From: Rhodospirillaceae bacterium
GTDB taxonomy: Bacteria; Pseudomonadota; Alphaproteobacteria; Rhodospirillales; JABHCV01
DNA: 64,000 bases
NCBI GenBank assembly: GCA_018662005.1
Contig: JABJHA010000010.1
Span: forward strand, 1 to 64,000
Direction of reading: 5' to 3'
The notes below the pieces were generated by a model. That model was not told the origin of the DNA and searched no databases. It was given only the letters and a program-made list of their open reading frames with translations. Positions 34,829 to 43,975 of this stretch are shown here, piece after piece (the stretch's first letter is position 1; the number at the start of each line of letters is the position of its first letter). The position numbers were made by a program, and so were the translations under genes.

Positions 34829-35458
34829 ATGAGCATTTTTTGCGGCCAAGACCTGATCTGTGTGCGTGGTGAGCGGACCGTCTTTAGCGGCCTTGATTTC
34901 AACCTGGACGCTGGTGGCGCGTTGGTCCTGATTGGTCCCAACGGCAGTGGCAAGTCGAGTCTGCTCAGGTTGATGACGGGGCTTCTTCCGCAAGCTGGCG
35001 GACGTTTAAGCTGGAATGATGAAGCGATCAGCGAAGACCCGGAAGCCCACGGCGGCCGGATGCATTACGTTGGCCATCATGACGCCGTCAAACCGGTTCT
35101 CAGTGTTGCCGAAAATGTCAACTTCTGGACGTCCCTGCGCGGCGGCGCGGTTGATGTCATGACGGCCCTTGAAACCTTTGGCATTGCCCATCTGGCCGAT
35201 GTTCCGGGACGCTTTCTTTCGGCCGGGCAGAAGCGCCGGGTCAATCTGGCCCGCATTGTTGCCGCACCGGCTCCCCTGTGGTTGCTTGATGAGCCGACAA
35301 CGGCCCTCGACAAGCAAACCATTGCAGAGCTGGAGGCGACTATCTCGGCCCATCGGGCAGGTGGCGGCATGGTTGTCATCTCGACCCATTCGGATATGCA
35401 TCTTGAGAGCTTTGAGGTGCTCGATCTGGCCGACTATGCCATCAGGCAAGCCTCATGA
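34829..35458 (+). CDS. ccmA: Haem exporter ATP-binding protein CcmA
   Basis: This 209-residue ATPase of the CcmABCD complex has Walker A GPNGSGKSS at ~33-41, signature LSAGQKRRVNLARI and Walker B LWLLDEPTTALD. CcmA hydrolyses ATP to release holo-CcmE carrying haem from CcmC during System I cytochrome c maturation. It is the first gene of ccmABCDEFGHI, all on the plus strand. Its stop overlaps the ccmB start by 4 bases. Confidence 0.95.
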   Translation: MSIFCGQDLICVRGERTVFSGLDFNLDAGGALVLIGPNGSGKSSLLRLMTGLLPQAGGRLSWNDEAISEDPEAHGGRMHYVGHHDAVKPVLSVAENVNFWTSLRGGAVDVMTALETFGIAHLADVPGRFLSAGQKRRVNLARIVAAPAPLWLLDEPTTALDKQTIAELEATISAHRAGGGMVVISTHSDMHLESFEVLDLADYAIRQAS

Positions 35459-36120
35459 ACGGCTTTCTAGCCATCCTCAAGCGCGACCTGCACCTGGCGA
35501 CCCGCCAGGGCATGGATAACATGATGGTGGTGATGTTCTTCGTCATTGCCGTGGTGCTGTTCCCTTTTGGTGTCGGCCCTGAACCCAATATCCTGGCCCG
35601 TATCGCCGCCGGGGTGATCTGGGTGGCGGCCTTGCTGGCTTCCATGCTGTCGCTGGAACGATTATTTCAGACGGATTTTGAAGACGGCTCGCTTGAATTG
35701 CTCAGCCTGTCACCGATTACCCTTGAGGTGGCGGTGCTGGCAAAAGTGGCGGCTCACTGGCTGACCACCGGCCTGCCGCTGATCATTGCAGCACCGCTGC
35801 TCGCGGTGTTGCTCAACATGAATACCGAAGGCTTCCCCATGCTTATTCTGGCGCTGTTGCTGGGCACCCCTTCTTTAAGCCTAATCGGGGCGGTCGGGGC
35901 GGCGCTTATTTTAGGATCGCGCCGTGGAGGGGTACTGCTGGCGCTTCTGATTTTACCGCTCTATATTCCGGTGCTTATTTTTGGTGTCAGCGCCATTGAT
36001 GCCGTCATTGGCGGATTTGAAGCCAATGCTCAACTTTTGATTCTGGGCGCTTTCCTGATGGGGGCGTTAGCACTTTGTCCATGGGCGGCGGCTGCAGGTG
36101 TCAGGCAAGCCATCGAATGA
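35455..36120 (+). CDS. ccmB: Haem exporter membrane protein CcmB
   Basis: This 221-residue inner membrane protein has six hydrophobic helices. The family-typical segment LERLFQTDFEDGSLELLSLSP is at residues ~63-83. With CcmA it forms the ABC part of the haem-handling complex. Translation is coupled to ccmA by an ATGA overlap. A 65-bp gap follows before ccmC. Confidence 0.95.
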   Translation: MNGFLAILKRDLHLATRQGMDNMMVVMFFVIAVVLFPFGVGPEPNILARIAAGVIWVAALLASMLSLERLFQTDFEDGSLELLSLSPITLEVAVLAKVAAHWLTTGLPLIIAAPLLAVLLNMNTEGFPMLILALLLGTPSLSLIGAVGAALILGSRRGGVLLALLILPLYIPVLIFGVSAIDAVIGGFEANAQLLILGAFLMGALALCPWAAAAGVRQAIE

Positions 36121-36185
36121 GTGACAATTAGCAAGCCAGGCGTTAAAACTTCCTTCCCGCAAGCCCCTTTTAGTCAGAGAATTAC

Positions 36186-36908
36186 ATGCTACACCGTTTT
36201 GCCAATCCAACCCGTTTTCTGCGTATCGCCAGTGTCGTCCAACCATGGATGGCATGGGCGACGGTGCTGCTTGGCGGTGCCGGGCTTTATCTTGGGCTTT
36301 TCAACTCACCTGCCGATTACCAGCAGGGCAACAGTGTCCGTATCATGTATGTGCATGTGCCTTCGGCGTGGATGGCGATGTTCTGTTATTCGAGTATGGC
36401 CATCGCCGCTGCTGTCGGCTTGATCTGGAAGCACCCGCTGGCCGATGTGGCGGCCAAGGCGACGGCCCCGATTGGCGCCTGCTTTACGTTTCTGGCGCTG
36501 TTTACGGGATCGCTTTGGGGCAAGCCCATGTGGGGGACCTGGTGGGTCTGGGACGCGCGCCTGACCTCCATGCTGGTGCTGCTGTTCCTTTATCTTGGCT
36601 ATATCGCGCTGGTTAATGCCTTTGATGACCCCACCCGTGGCACCAGGGCGTCTTCGATTCTGGTGCTGGTCGGTTTTATCAACGTGCCGATTATCAAGTT
36701 TTCCGTCGACTGGTGGAATACCCTGCATCAGCCGGCCAGTGTTATCAAAATGGGGGGCCCTTCCATTGATGCCTCCATGTTGTGGCCGTTGTTGTTAATG
36801 GCGGTTGCTTTCACCACATATTATCTGTGGGTGCTGTTAATCCGGATCAGGGCTGAAATTATCGGCAACAAAATCCGCATTGCGCGCTTAAAACAGGTTC
36901 ACGGTTAA
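36186..36908 (+). CDS. ccmC: Haem handling protein CcmC
   Basis: This 240-residue membrane protein has six helices. The haem-binding WWD motif WGKPMWGTWWVWDARLTS is present, with flanking conserved histidines in YVHVPSAWMAM and WWNTLHQPAS. CcmC attaches haem to CcmE. The context, length and motif make this certain. Confidence 0.97.
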   Translation: MLHRFANPTRFLRIASVVQPWMAWATVLLGGAGLYLGLFNSPADYQQGNSVRIMYVHVPSAWMAMFCYSSMAIAAAVGLIWKHPLADVAAKATAPIGACFTFLALFTGSLWGKPMWGTWWVWDARLTSMLVLLFLYLGYIALVNAFDDPTRGTRASSILVLVGFINVPIIKFSVDWWNTLHQPASVIKMGGPSIDASMLWPLLLMAVAFTTYYLWVLLIRIRAEIIGNKIRIARLKQVHG

Positions 36909-36912
36909 GGAC

Positions 36913-37086
36913 ATGAGCATGATCAAGGACTTTATCGATATGGGTGGTTACGGTGCGTACATCTGGCCCAGTTACGGGGTCACCGCCGTGGTGATGATCG
37001 TGATGCTGGTTACCAGTTTGCGCGGGCTTCGTGAAAATGAAGCGACACTGCAATCCCTTGAGGTATCAACAGAGGATAAGTCTTAA
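36913..37086 (+). CDS. ccmD: Haem exporter subunit CcmD (57 residues)
   Basis: This very short gene begins at ATG 36913 with AAGG just upstream and ends immediately before ccmE. The peptide starts MSMIKDFIDMGGYGAYIWPSYG, matching the CcmD signature (GGYxxYVWxSY). A single transmembrane helix follows (VTAVVMIVMLVTSL) and a charged tail. CcmD is needed to release holo-CcmE from CcmABC. Confidence 0.93.
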   Translation: MSMIKDFIDMGGYGAYIWPSYGVTAVVMIVMLVTSLRGLRENEATLQSLEVSTEDKS

Positions 37087-37566
37087 GTGAAAAGAAAGCA
37101 TAAAAGACTGACATTCGTCGGCCTGGCGTTGTTGCTGATTGCCGCCGCCGCGGGCCTGATCCTAAGCGCGTTTGAGGAAAGCATCGTCTTCTTCCACAGC
37201 CCGACGGATATCGTCGAGAAATCGGTTCCGGCAACGCAGCGTTTGCGGCTGGGAGGGTTGGTCGAGGAAGGCAGTGTTGAGAAATTACCTGACGCGGTGG
37301 TTATGTTTAAAGTCACCGACATGGCCAATTCGGTTCAAGTCAGCTACCGGGGCATCCTGCCCGACCTGTTTCGCGAGGGACAGGGCGTTGTTGCCGAGGG
37401 GACGTTCAGCGCCGGTGTGTTCACCGCTGATGAGGTGCTGGCCAAGCACGATGAGAATTACATGCCCCCGGAAGTTGCTGATGCTTTGAAGAAATCCGGC
37501 AAGTGGGATGATATGAGCGAGGAAATGAAGCGTCAGGGACATGTCCCCGGGGAAACCACGAAATGA
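37087..37566 (+). CDS. ccmE: Haem chaperone CcmE
   Basis: This 159-residue protein starts at GTG directly after the ccmD stop. It has an N-terminal membrane anchor (residues ~8-28) and a periplasmic OB-fold. The covalent haem-binding histidine is in [12 protein letters not shown] near residue 122 (HxxxY motif). CcmE carries haem from CcmC to CcmF. Its stop overlaps the ccmF start (ATGA). Confidence 0.96.
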   Translation: MKRKHKRLTFVGLALLLIAAAAGLILSAFEESIVFFHSPTDIVEKSVPATQRLRLGGLVEEGSVEKLPDAVVMFKVTDMANSVQVSYRGILPDLFREGQGVVAEGTFSAGVFTADEVLAKHDENYMPPEVADALKKSGKWDDMSEEMKRQGHVPGETTK

Positions 37567-39548
37567 TTGCCGAAGCCGGACATTTCGCCCTCGTCCTGGC
37601 CCTGTTTGTCGCCATTGTTCAGGCGGTGGTGCCGATGATCGGCGCTCACCGGGGTAATGCCGTGTGGATGTCCATGGACAAGCCTTCGGCCATTTCACAG
37701 GTGCTGCTGGTTTCTTTTGCTTTTGGCTGCCTGACCTATTCGCACGTTGTTTCCGACTTTTCCGTCGTCAACGTTGTTCAGAATTCCCATTCCCTGAAAC
37801 CGATGCTCTACAAGGTCGCCGGTGTGTGGGGCAATCATGAAGGCTCACTGCTGTTGTGGGTGTTCATTCTCGCTGCTTTTGGATCAGCCGTCGCTTTGTT
37901 TGGTGCAAATTTGCCGCCGACGCTGAGGGCCCGGGTGCTTGGCGTGCAGTCATTGATCGCCGTCGGTTTTTATCTGTTTATGTTGCTGACCTCCAATCCG
38001 TTCGAGCGGGTGTTCCCGCCGGCTATGGATGGTCGCGACCTGAACCCGCTGTTGCAGGACCCGGGGCTGGCTTTCCATCCGCCGTTTTTGTATTTGGGTT
38101 ACGTCGGTTTCTCGATGGCCTTTTCATTCGCCATTGCCGCCCTGATTGAAGGCCGTGTCGACGCGGCGTGGGCGCGCTGGGTCAGGCCATGGACGCTGGC
38201 CGCCTGGTCGTTTTTGACGATCGGCATCGCCCTTGGTTCCTGGTGGGCTTATTATGAACTGGGTTGGGGTGGCTGGTGGTTCTGGGATCCGGTCGAGAAT
38301 GCTTCTTTCATGCCGTGGCTGGCTGGAACCGCGCTGCTGCATTCAGCGATCGTTGTAGAAAAGCGCGACACCATGAAGACGTGGACGATCTTCCTCGCCA
38401 TTCTGGCTTTCTCCATGAGCTTGCTTGGCACTTTCCTGGTGCGCTCCGGGGTGCTGACATCGGTCCACGCTTTCGCCACCGACCCTGAACGTGGTGTCTT
38501 CATCCTGATGCTTCTGATGATTGTCATTGGTGGTTCACTGGTGCTGTTCGCCATGCGCGGCCCGGCTTTACGCAGCACCGGTGTTTTCAAACCGATATCG
38601 CGCGAAGGTGGTTTGCTTTTGAATAATCTTGTGATGTCGACAGGTTGCGCAGTGGTTCTGCTGGGCACCCTTTATCCGCTGTTCCTTGACGCGGTTGGCG
38701 GCTCGAAAGTTTCTGTTGGCCCGCCGTTTTTTAATTCCGTATTTATCCCGCTGATGGTGCCGATGTTCATGGCCATGGGCTTTGGCCCGTTCCTGTCGTG
38801 GAAGCGCGCCGACATCGTACAGGCAGCGCTGCGCCTTAAAATCGCCTTTGTCGTTGCCGGTGTGGCCGTCGCGGCGGCTGTGGCGATTGCTGGCGAGGGC
38901 CCGTTCCTGGGACTGGTTGGCTTGGGTCTGGCGGCCTGGCTTATGACCTCGACACTGGTGGAACTGGCTGAGCGGATCAAACTGTTCAAAGAACCTTTGA
39001 CGACGTCACTGGGGCGTTTGTTGCGTCAGCCGCGGGCCTCGTGGGGGATGACCTTTGCGCATCTGGGTATGGCCATCGCCATTGCCGGTATGGCCGGGGC
39101 GGGTGGCTGGAAAGTCGAAAGTATTCAGGTCATGAAGCCCGGTGATCAGGTCAACGTTGCAGGCTATGATTACACTTTTTTTGGCGCGCGTCAGGATCAG
39201 GGGCCGAACTACACGATCATTGAAGGAACTTTTCAGGTCACAAAAGATGGCCAGGATGTGGCCACCTTAAAGGCCGAGAAACGTAATTACCCGGTGCGTC
39301 AGATGCCGACCACCGAAGCGGCCATCCATTCCCTGTTTTCAGGCGATTTGTACGCGGTTATTGGCGATCCCGATGGTCAGGACGGCGGCTTCGTAACCCG
39401 TATCTATTTCAATCCGCTGGTCGCCTGGATGTGGGTAGGCTCGCTGCTGATGGTATTCGGCGGGGTGATCAGTATTTCTGACAGGCGATACCGTATTGGC
39501 GCCCCGGCCCGCCGCAAGCGCAAAACTGCAATGGCGGCAAATCCATGA
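37563..39548 (+). CDS. ccmF: Cytochrome c haem lyase subunit CcmF
   Basis: This 661-residue membrane protein has about 15 helices. The WWD haem motif [19 protein letters not shown] is at ~234-252, with nearby conserved histidines (NHEGSLLLW and TALLHSAIV). CcmF with CcmH/I attaches haem to the CxxCH motifs of apocytochromes c. The substrates probably include the cytochromes encoded at 43.4-45.5 kb. It overlaps ccmG by 4 bases. Confidence 0.96.
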   Translation: MIAEAGHFALVLALFVAIVQAVVPMIGAHRGNAVWMSMDKPSAISQVLLVSFAFGCLTYSHVVSDFSVVNVVQNSHSLKPMLYKVAGVWGNHEGSLLLWVFILAAFGSAVALFGANLPPTLRARVLGVQSLIAVGFYLFMLLTSNPFERVFPPAMDGRDLNPLLQDPGLAFHPPFLYLGYVGFSMAFSFAIAALIEGRVDAAWARWVRPWTLAAWSFLTIGIALGSWWAYYELGWGGWWFWDPVENASFMPWLAGTALLHSAIVVEKRDTMKTWTIFLAILAFSMSLLGTFLVRSGVLTSVHAFATDPERGVFILMLLMIVIGGSLVLFAMRGPALRSTGVFKPISREGGLLLNNLVMSTGCAVVLLGTLYPLFLDAVGGSKVSVGPPFFNSVFIPLMVPMFMAMGFGPFLSWKRADIVQAALRLKIAFVVAGVAVAAAVAIAGEGPFLGLVGLGLAAWLMTSTLVELAERIKLFKEPLTTSLGRLLRQPRASWGMTFAHLGMAIAIAGMAGAGGWKVESIQVMKPGDQVNVAGYDYTFFGARQDQGPNYTIIEGTFQVTKDGQDVATLKAEKRNYPVRQMPTTEAAIHSLFSGDLYAVIGDPDGQDGGFVTRIYFNPLVAWMWVGSLLMVFGGVISISDRRYRIGAPARRKRKTAMAANP

Positions 39549-40081
39549 ACCGTATGATCTACCTTCTGCCGCTGGCGATCTTTCTGGTTATCGCCGGATA
39601 TTTCGCCAAGGGATTGACCCTCAATCCGCGCGATATGCCTTCCATGCTGATTGATCAGGAGGTGCCGCCGTTTGATCTGAAGCCGATTAAGGGATCAATG
39701 CGGGGATTTTCAAGCGAAGACCTTAAGGGGCAGGTGACACTGGTCAACATTTTTGGCTCGTGGTGTGTGGCGTGCCTTGCCGAACATCCGATGCTGATGA
39801 AAATTCACGAACAGAAACTTGTTCCCATTTACGGCATCGACTGGCGCGAGAAAGACCCGGAGGCGGGACCTAAATGGCTGGCCCGTCGCGGTGATCCTTA
39901 CACCCTGATTGGCGACGACCCGGAAAGCAAGGCGGCAATAGCTTTTGGCGTCACCGGTGCACCGGAAACCTTCTTCATCGATAGGCGCGGCTTCATCCGT
40001 TACAAGCATGTCGGCCCGATCACCCCTGAAAACTGGGAAAGCACTCTGTGGCCGATTGTCCAGGAGTTGCGAAAATTATGA
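39545..40081 (+). CDS. ccmG: Thiol:disulfide interchange protein CcmG/DsbE
   Basis: This 178-residue membrane-tethered thioredoxin-fold protein keeps apocytochrome or CcmH cysteines reduced. The N-terminal anchor is at ~5-22. The active site is GSWCVACLAEHP, a CVAC rather than the more usual CxPC or CPTC, and the conserved acidic GIDWREK and cis-proline GAPETFFID are intact. The lost proline may shift the redox potential. It overlaps ccmH by 4 bases. Confidence 0.94.
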   Translation: MNRMIYLLPLAIFLVIAGYFAKGLTLNPRDMPSMLIDQEVPPFDLKPIKGSMRGFSSEDLKGQVTLVNIFGSWCVACLAEHPMLMKIHEQKLVPIYGIDWREKDPEAGPKWLARRGDPYTLIGDDPESKAAIAFGVTGAPETFFIDRRGFIRYKHVGPITPENWESTLWPIVQELRKL

Positions 40082-40641
40082 ACAATCATCTTTCCCCCTC
40101 AAGCGCCGGGCGTTCGCTACGCTCTCTTGGCTCGCCGCATAAGCGGCGGCCCACGGTCACGGGCTTGGCAGCGCTTGTCGCGCTTGTTTTCGTGCTGCTG
40201 GCCCTTGGTTTTTCGCCAGCTATGGCCGTTGAACCGAGCGAGATTCTGGATGATCCGGTGCTGGAAGAGCGGGCCCGGGAAATTTCCAAAGGGCTTCGTT
40301 GTGTGGTCTGTCAGAATCAGTCCATTGACGGTTCCAACGCCGATCTGGCCCGGGATATGCGGGTGCTGGTTCGCGAACGGCTCCTCGCCGGTGACAGCAA
40401 CATCCAAGTGACTGACTACATGGTCTCGCGCTACGGCGATTTTGTCCTGCTCAATCCGCCCTTCAAGGCCGCCACCTACGCCCTGTGGTTGGGACCCTTG
40501 CTGATCATTGGTCTTGGACTGTTCGTGGTGGTTGTCTTCTACCGACGCCGTGGCAGTACAGATGTCGTCGAGGCTGTGCCGGTTGCCCTAAGCGATGAGG
40601 AAAGTCGCCGCCTTGAAGCCCTGATGAAGGACGAGAGCTAG
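40078..40641 (+). CDS. ccmH: Cytochrome c maturation protein CcmH (CcmL type)
   Basis: This 187-residue protein starts at ATG 40078 overlapping the ccmG stop. It has a signal/anchor at ~25-45, the redox motif LRCVVCQNQSIDGSNADLA and a C-terminal helix (~140-162). CcmH reduces or binds apocytochrome CxxCH together with CcmF and CcmI. The first ~25 residues are basic and low in conservation, so an internal start is possible. Confidence 0.93.
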   Translation: MNNHLSPSSAGRSLRSLGSPHKRRPTVTGLAALVALVFVLLALGFSPAMAVEPSEILDDPVLEERAREISKGLRCVVCQNQSIDGSNADLARDMRVLVRERLLAGDSNIQVTDYMVSRYGDFVLLNPPFKAATYALWLGPLLIIGLGLFVVVVFYRRRGSTDVVEAVPVALSDEESRRLEALMKDES

Positions 40642-40644
40642 ATT

Positions 40645-41805
40645 ATGAGCGCCGAGGCACTGCAATTGTCGGCCATAGCCGCCGTCCTCGCGCTTGGCGT
40701 GCTGGCGATTATGTTGTGGCCGCTTGTTAAAAGGCGGACCGCTGAAAATGCGCCACGCGAAGACTACGACATCAATGTCTATAAGGATCAGTTACTTGAG
40801 ATCGAGGCCGACCTTGAGCGCGGCCTGTTAAGCGCCGGTCAGGGCGAGGCCGCGCGCACTGAAATCAAACGCCGGATGCTGGCCTCCGCTGACAGTGAAG
40901 AGACCGTGACTGAAACGGCCGGGTCGGGATCAAACGGCCTGATGATTACCATCCTGACGGTGTTGATGCCGGTCGGTGCTGTGTTGTTGTACCTCAACCT
41001 GGGGAGCCCCGAGCGGGCTGACCAGCCGCTGGCAGGACGGGCTCTCGAGGCGACCACGGCGCAGAGCGAAGAACACAAAAAAATCAGCCAGTCGGCAAAT
41101 AAGCTGGCGGCTTTTTTGAAAAATAATCCTGACGATCTGCGTGGCTGGACATTACTTGCGCGTACCTATCTGTCGCTGGGTCGTTATCCGGACTCGGCCA
41201 TGGCCTACGCCGAGGCTTATCGGGTCAGCGAGGAAAGTGCCGATCTTGCTGTTGATTATGGCGAAGCCCTGACACTGGCGGCGGATTCTGAAATTTCCGA
41301 GAAGGCGCGTAGGCTGTTTGAAAAAGCTCTCGCCGCCGATATTACCGATGCCAAGGCCCGTTATTATCTGGGTATGTTCAAGGCCCAGCAGGACGACGTC
41401 CGTGGCGCCATGCAGGCGTGGATTGATCTGGCGACAATGTCGCCGCCGGAGGCCCCGTGGGTGCCGATATTAAACCAGCAGATTGACCGCGCCGCCCGTG
41501 ATTCAGGCATCGACCCGGCCTCAATTGCGCCCAGCGCCGAAGCCTTGGCGCTGGCAAAAAAGATTCAGCAAAATACGCAGGCGCCAGCACCAGCGCCGAC
41601 CACAGCGGATGTCAAGGAAGCGATGGGAATGTCCGAAGGGGATCGCAACCAGATGATCCGCAGCATGGTTGAACGGTTGGCTGGTAAAATGAAAGATAAT
41701 CCCAAGAACAAGGAAGGCTGGTTACGGCTGGAGCGCGCCTACCGTGTCCTGGGTGAGGTCGACAAAGCCGACGAAGCGGCCGCCCGCGCCGCCCTGCTTC
41801 CGTAA
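40645..41805 (+). CDS. ccmI: Cytochrome c maturation protein CcmI (TPR)
   Basis: This 386-residue protein has an N-terminal helix (~5-25), then a cytoplasmic basic/acidic loop ending at a second helix (~97-115). A long periplasmic domain contains TPR-like repeats (WTLLARTYLSLGRYPDSAMAYAEAYRVSEESADLAVDYGEAL). CcmI binds the C termini of apocytochromes c and delivers them to CcmFH. It is last in the ccm operon, converging on the next gene with a 4-bp gap. Confidence 0.93.
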   Translation: MSAEALQLSAIAAVLALGVLAIMLWPLVKRRTAENAPREDYDINVYKDQLLEIEADLERGLLSAGQGEAARTEIKRRMLASADSEETVTETAGSGSNGLMITILTVLMPVGAVLLYLNLGSPERADQPLAGRALEATTAQSEEHKKISQSANKLAAFLKNNPDDLRGWTLLARTYLSLGRYPDSAMAYAEAYRVSEESADLAVDYGEALTLAADSEISEKARRLFEKALAADITDAKARYYLGMFKAQQDDVRGAMQAWIDLATMSPPEAPWVPILNQQIDRAARDSGIDPASIAPSAEALALAKKIQQNTQAPAPAPTTADVKEAMGMSEGDRNQMIRSMVERLAGKMKDNPKNKEGWLRLERAYRVLGEVDKADEAAARAALLP

Positions 41806-41809
41806 AAAC

Positions 41810-42541
41810 TTAACGGCTGGAGTCGGATTCCAGCACCCTGCATATTCTTCTCACCGCGACGATCCCGAAGACGGCTGCGAGAACGCCGAGCAGGGCCGGG
41901 AAAATGGCGAGAAGGATCATCGTCGAATTGTTATCCTTCAAGGTATCGATGGATTCTTCCGTTTCCATAAGATCATCGCTGGCGTTTTCTCTGATCAGGG
42001 TGATTAAATTGTGGACACTCCCGGAAAGTGTCTTTGCCCTGGAATCAAATTCCGGCATCATCTTGTTTCCGCCAGCAGGCCCTTCGGCGATATAACGGTT
42101 CGCCATGATCATACCATGGTCATAAAAAGGGTCGAATTTTTCCGTGATATCATTAAGAAGACCCGTCATTTCAGTCAGATTGACCGTACCGGCGATTTCG
42201 TGGGCTTCGGCGACCGCTTTTTTTAAATCCTTGGCGTATAAAGCGGCCTGTTCAAAACCGTCATCCAGGCCATCCAGGCCGCGGGTTGCAGAAATATCGG
42301 TCAGGTATTGTTGAACCTGAATGATGTCGTAGCGAATATCATTGACGATACCCAGCAATTTCAAATCGTCGCGGGCGACGCGCTCCAACATTTCATCGGT
42401 TTGCTCGAGATAGGGCTGTTCAATGAACAACTGAACGACGGACCACCCGGCGATCATCGAGGTTGAGATAAAGAGAGCAAAAATGATCATGTTCATTTTG
42501 GCCCGGATAATCTTGACGATATTGAGAAGATCCTCATTCAT
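41810..42541 (-). CDS. Two-helix membrane protein with periplasmic helical sensor-like domain
   Basis: This 243-residue protein was not assigned to a named family. The start at 42541 (MNEDLLNIV) overlaps the preceding gene by 8 bases. A helix at ~18-40 and another near 210-232 flank a ~165-residue domain of long helices (DIIQVQQYLTDISATRGLDGLDDGFEQA...). This arrangement resembles the four-helix-bundle sensors of chemoreceptors, including the DIRYDIIQVQQYL start, but no HAMP or output domain follows. It may sense a ligand and signal through partners. Confidence 0.7.
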   Translation of the reverse strand: MNEDLLNIVKIIRAKMNMIIFALFISTSMIAGWSVVQLFIEQPYLEQTDEMLERVARDDLKLLGIVNDIRYDIIQVQQYLTDISATRGLDGLDDGFEQAALYAKDLKKAVAEAHEIAGTVNLTEMTGLLNDITEKFDPFYDHGMIMANRYIAEGPAGGNKMMPEFDSRAKTLSGSVHNLITLIRENASDDLMETEESIDTLKDNNSTMILLAIFPALLGVLAAVFGIVAVRRICRVLESDSSR

Positions 42542-42755
42542 CTTCTTTTCTTCCTTCTGGCAACTCTTGGGTACCCTGCGGGGTTTCATTTTCTACCGCA
42601 GGAACGGGTTCAGGGTGGCGATTTGCGTCCAGCTTCCGTTTTGCTTCTTCCAGGTCGTTGACCCTGGCCGCTCTTCTGGCGATTAAAACGGTAATAAGTG
42701 ATCCCCCGATGACAATAGCATAGCCACCAAAATAGATGTGTTCTGTCGTGACCAT
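42534..42755 (-). CDS. Small single-helix membrane protein (CcmD-like pattern)
   Basis: This 73-residue protein has one N-terminal membrane helix preceded by EHIYFGGYAIVIGGSLITVLIARRA, then a charged helix (NDLEEAKRKLDA) and a Pro/Glu-rich tail. The order resembles CcmD but the typical GYxxYVWxSY motif is incomplete, and a true ccmD is already present in the ccm locus. It overlaps the two-helix gene downstream, so the pair is probably translated together. Confidence 0.6.
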   Translation of the reverse strand: MVTTEHIYFGGYAIVIGGSLITVLIARRAARVNDLEEAKRKLDANRHPEPVPAVENETPQGTQELPEGRKEDE

Positions 42756-42761
42756 CTTTGC

Positions 42762-43430
42762 TTATTGCTCTCTCACGTGTAGGGGGATTTGTTCGGTTTG
42801 AAATACGAAAATACAGCTTTCAACGGTGGCTTCTGAAACAGAGCCCGGCAGGACCGGGAAAAACGGCGTGCGTTCAATTTCTCGCCACCTCCCTTGGGCC
42901 GCGAGGCTGGCGAGTTTGTCTTTAAAACCAAGGGGTTCATAGACCAGATTGCTTAAGGAAAAGATCAGGTGCCCACCCGGTTTGGTAATCCGGATCATTT
43001 CGTCAAGCGACTGGGGCGGTGCGTGTCCGGCAGTCAGAACGCCAAAGGATACAACGGCAGCAAACCGGCCGTCCTCAAAGGCGAGTTCTGTGCCCAACGC
43101 CATTTGCTTAAGGTTTGTGTAGACGGATTTTACCGCCGCCTGATCCAGCATCCCTTGGGAAAGATCAATCCCGGCCAGATCAAGGTAGCCCATGTAAGAC
43201 AGGATCTCGCCCAGTAAGCCGGTCCCGCAACCGGCATCAAGAAGGGTGCCGCTATCAGCGTCAATATGCCGTCCGATCAAGCCTGCGGCGACGGCGGGAT
43301 TTCGGTATCCGAATGCTGTCAGATCACTGTCGTAACGGGTCGCCCAGTCATCGTATATGGACGTCAGTTCTTCGCCGTTTTGCGCTCCGTAAACCTGGCG
43401 GAGAAATGCTTCCCGATCGTCACTGCTCAT
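42762..43430 (-). CDS. Class I SAM-dependent methyltransferase
   Basis: This 222-residue enzyme starts at ATG 43430 (MSSDDREAFLRQVYG); the open frame extends upstream into the cytochrome gene but that part is not coding. Motif I is LLDAGCGTGLLGEIL, followed by LAGIDLSQGMLDQA, and the post-II and III regions FAAVVSFGVLTAGHAPPQSLDEMIRITKPGGHLIFSL are typical. It is similar in layout to WBSCR27-type methyltransferases. The acceptor is unknown. It sits 16 bp after the diheme cytochrome gene. Confidence 0.85.
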   Translation of the reverse strand: MSSDDREAFLRQVYGAQNGEELTSIYDDWATRYDSDLTAFGYRNPAVAAGLIGRHIDADSGTLLDAGCGTGLLGEILSYMGYLDLAGIDLSQGMLDQAAVKSVYTNLKQMALGTELAFEDGRFAAVVSFGVLTAGHAPPQSLDEMIRITKPGGHLIFSLSNLVYEPLGFKDKLASLAAQGRWREIERTPFFPVLPGSVSEATVESCIFVFQTEQIPLHVREQ

Positions 43431-43446
43431 GAAATCGCGCCCAATC

Positions 43447-43974
43447 CTATTCCCATACTTTCTTAACCAGAATGCCGAAGGCATTGACATAACCCGGTAC
43501 GACGACGAAATCATCTTCAAAATTCCCCTCCGTCGCCTTGGTATGGCATTTTTGGCAACGTGCTTTTGAGCCAACGGCCTTGCTGGTGAAAGCGGCGGCG
43601 GGAACATCGTCGTGTTTGCGGATAAAGCGCGGTGTGTCGGTAATCTTCATGGGCGGATTGTTCAGATCGACCCCGGCGAGAAACTTCTGGGCCCGCCGGT
43701 GCGGGTCCACATCCGAAGCGTGCGCCAAATGATAGTCCGTCACTTCCTTCAATGTTGCGGGCGACAGGCTGGCGTCTTCACCAAAATGATTGGCAAGGTC
43801 GGCCAGCATGGCAGCCCATGATTTCGCCGGCAGCATCTGCGGACGGTACAAAAGATGACATTCAGCGCATTCGGTTTTCACCGCCTCGCTGGCAATTGGT
43901 GGAAAGGGGCCGCCGGCCATCGCCGGTGAGGCGAGAACGGCAAGCAATCCACAAAGGGTGAGGATACGGATCAT
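43447..43974 (-). CDS. Diheme cytochrome c (DHC type)
   Basis: This 175-residue periplasmic protein has a signal peptide (residues 1-20, ending AMA). Two covalent haem sites are visible, CAECH (near 36-40) and CQKCH (near 140-144). Further conserved histidines are in NHFGEDAS, YHLAHA and RKHDDVP. It is homologous to the C-terminal part of the fusion at 44416-45537. It resembles the Rhodobacter DHC that transfers electrons to SHP. It starts 2 bases after the SHP stop, so is co-transcribed. Confidence 0.88.
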   Translation of the reverse strand: MIRILTLCGLLAVLASPAMAGGPFPPIASEAVKTECAECHLLYRPQMLPAKSWAAMLADLANHFGEDASLSPATLKEVTDYHLAHASDVDPHRRAQKFLAGVDLNNPPMKITDTPRFIRKHDDVPAAAFTSKAVGSKARCQKCHTKATEGNFEDDFVVVPGYVNAFGILVKKVWE

Positions 43975-43975
43975 C

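Noticed and set aside
34724-34993. 89-residue minus-strand frame upstream of ccmA
   Set aside because: It overlaps the terminator and the ccmA start and is a Lys/Thr-rich shadow without family features.
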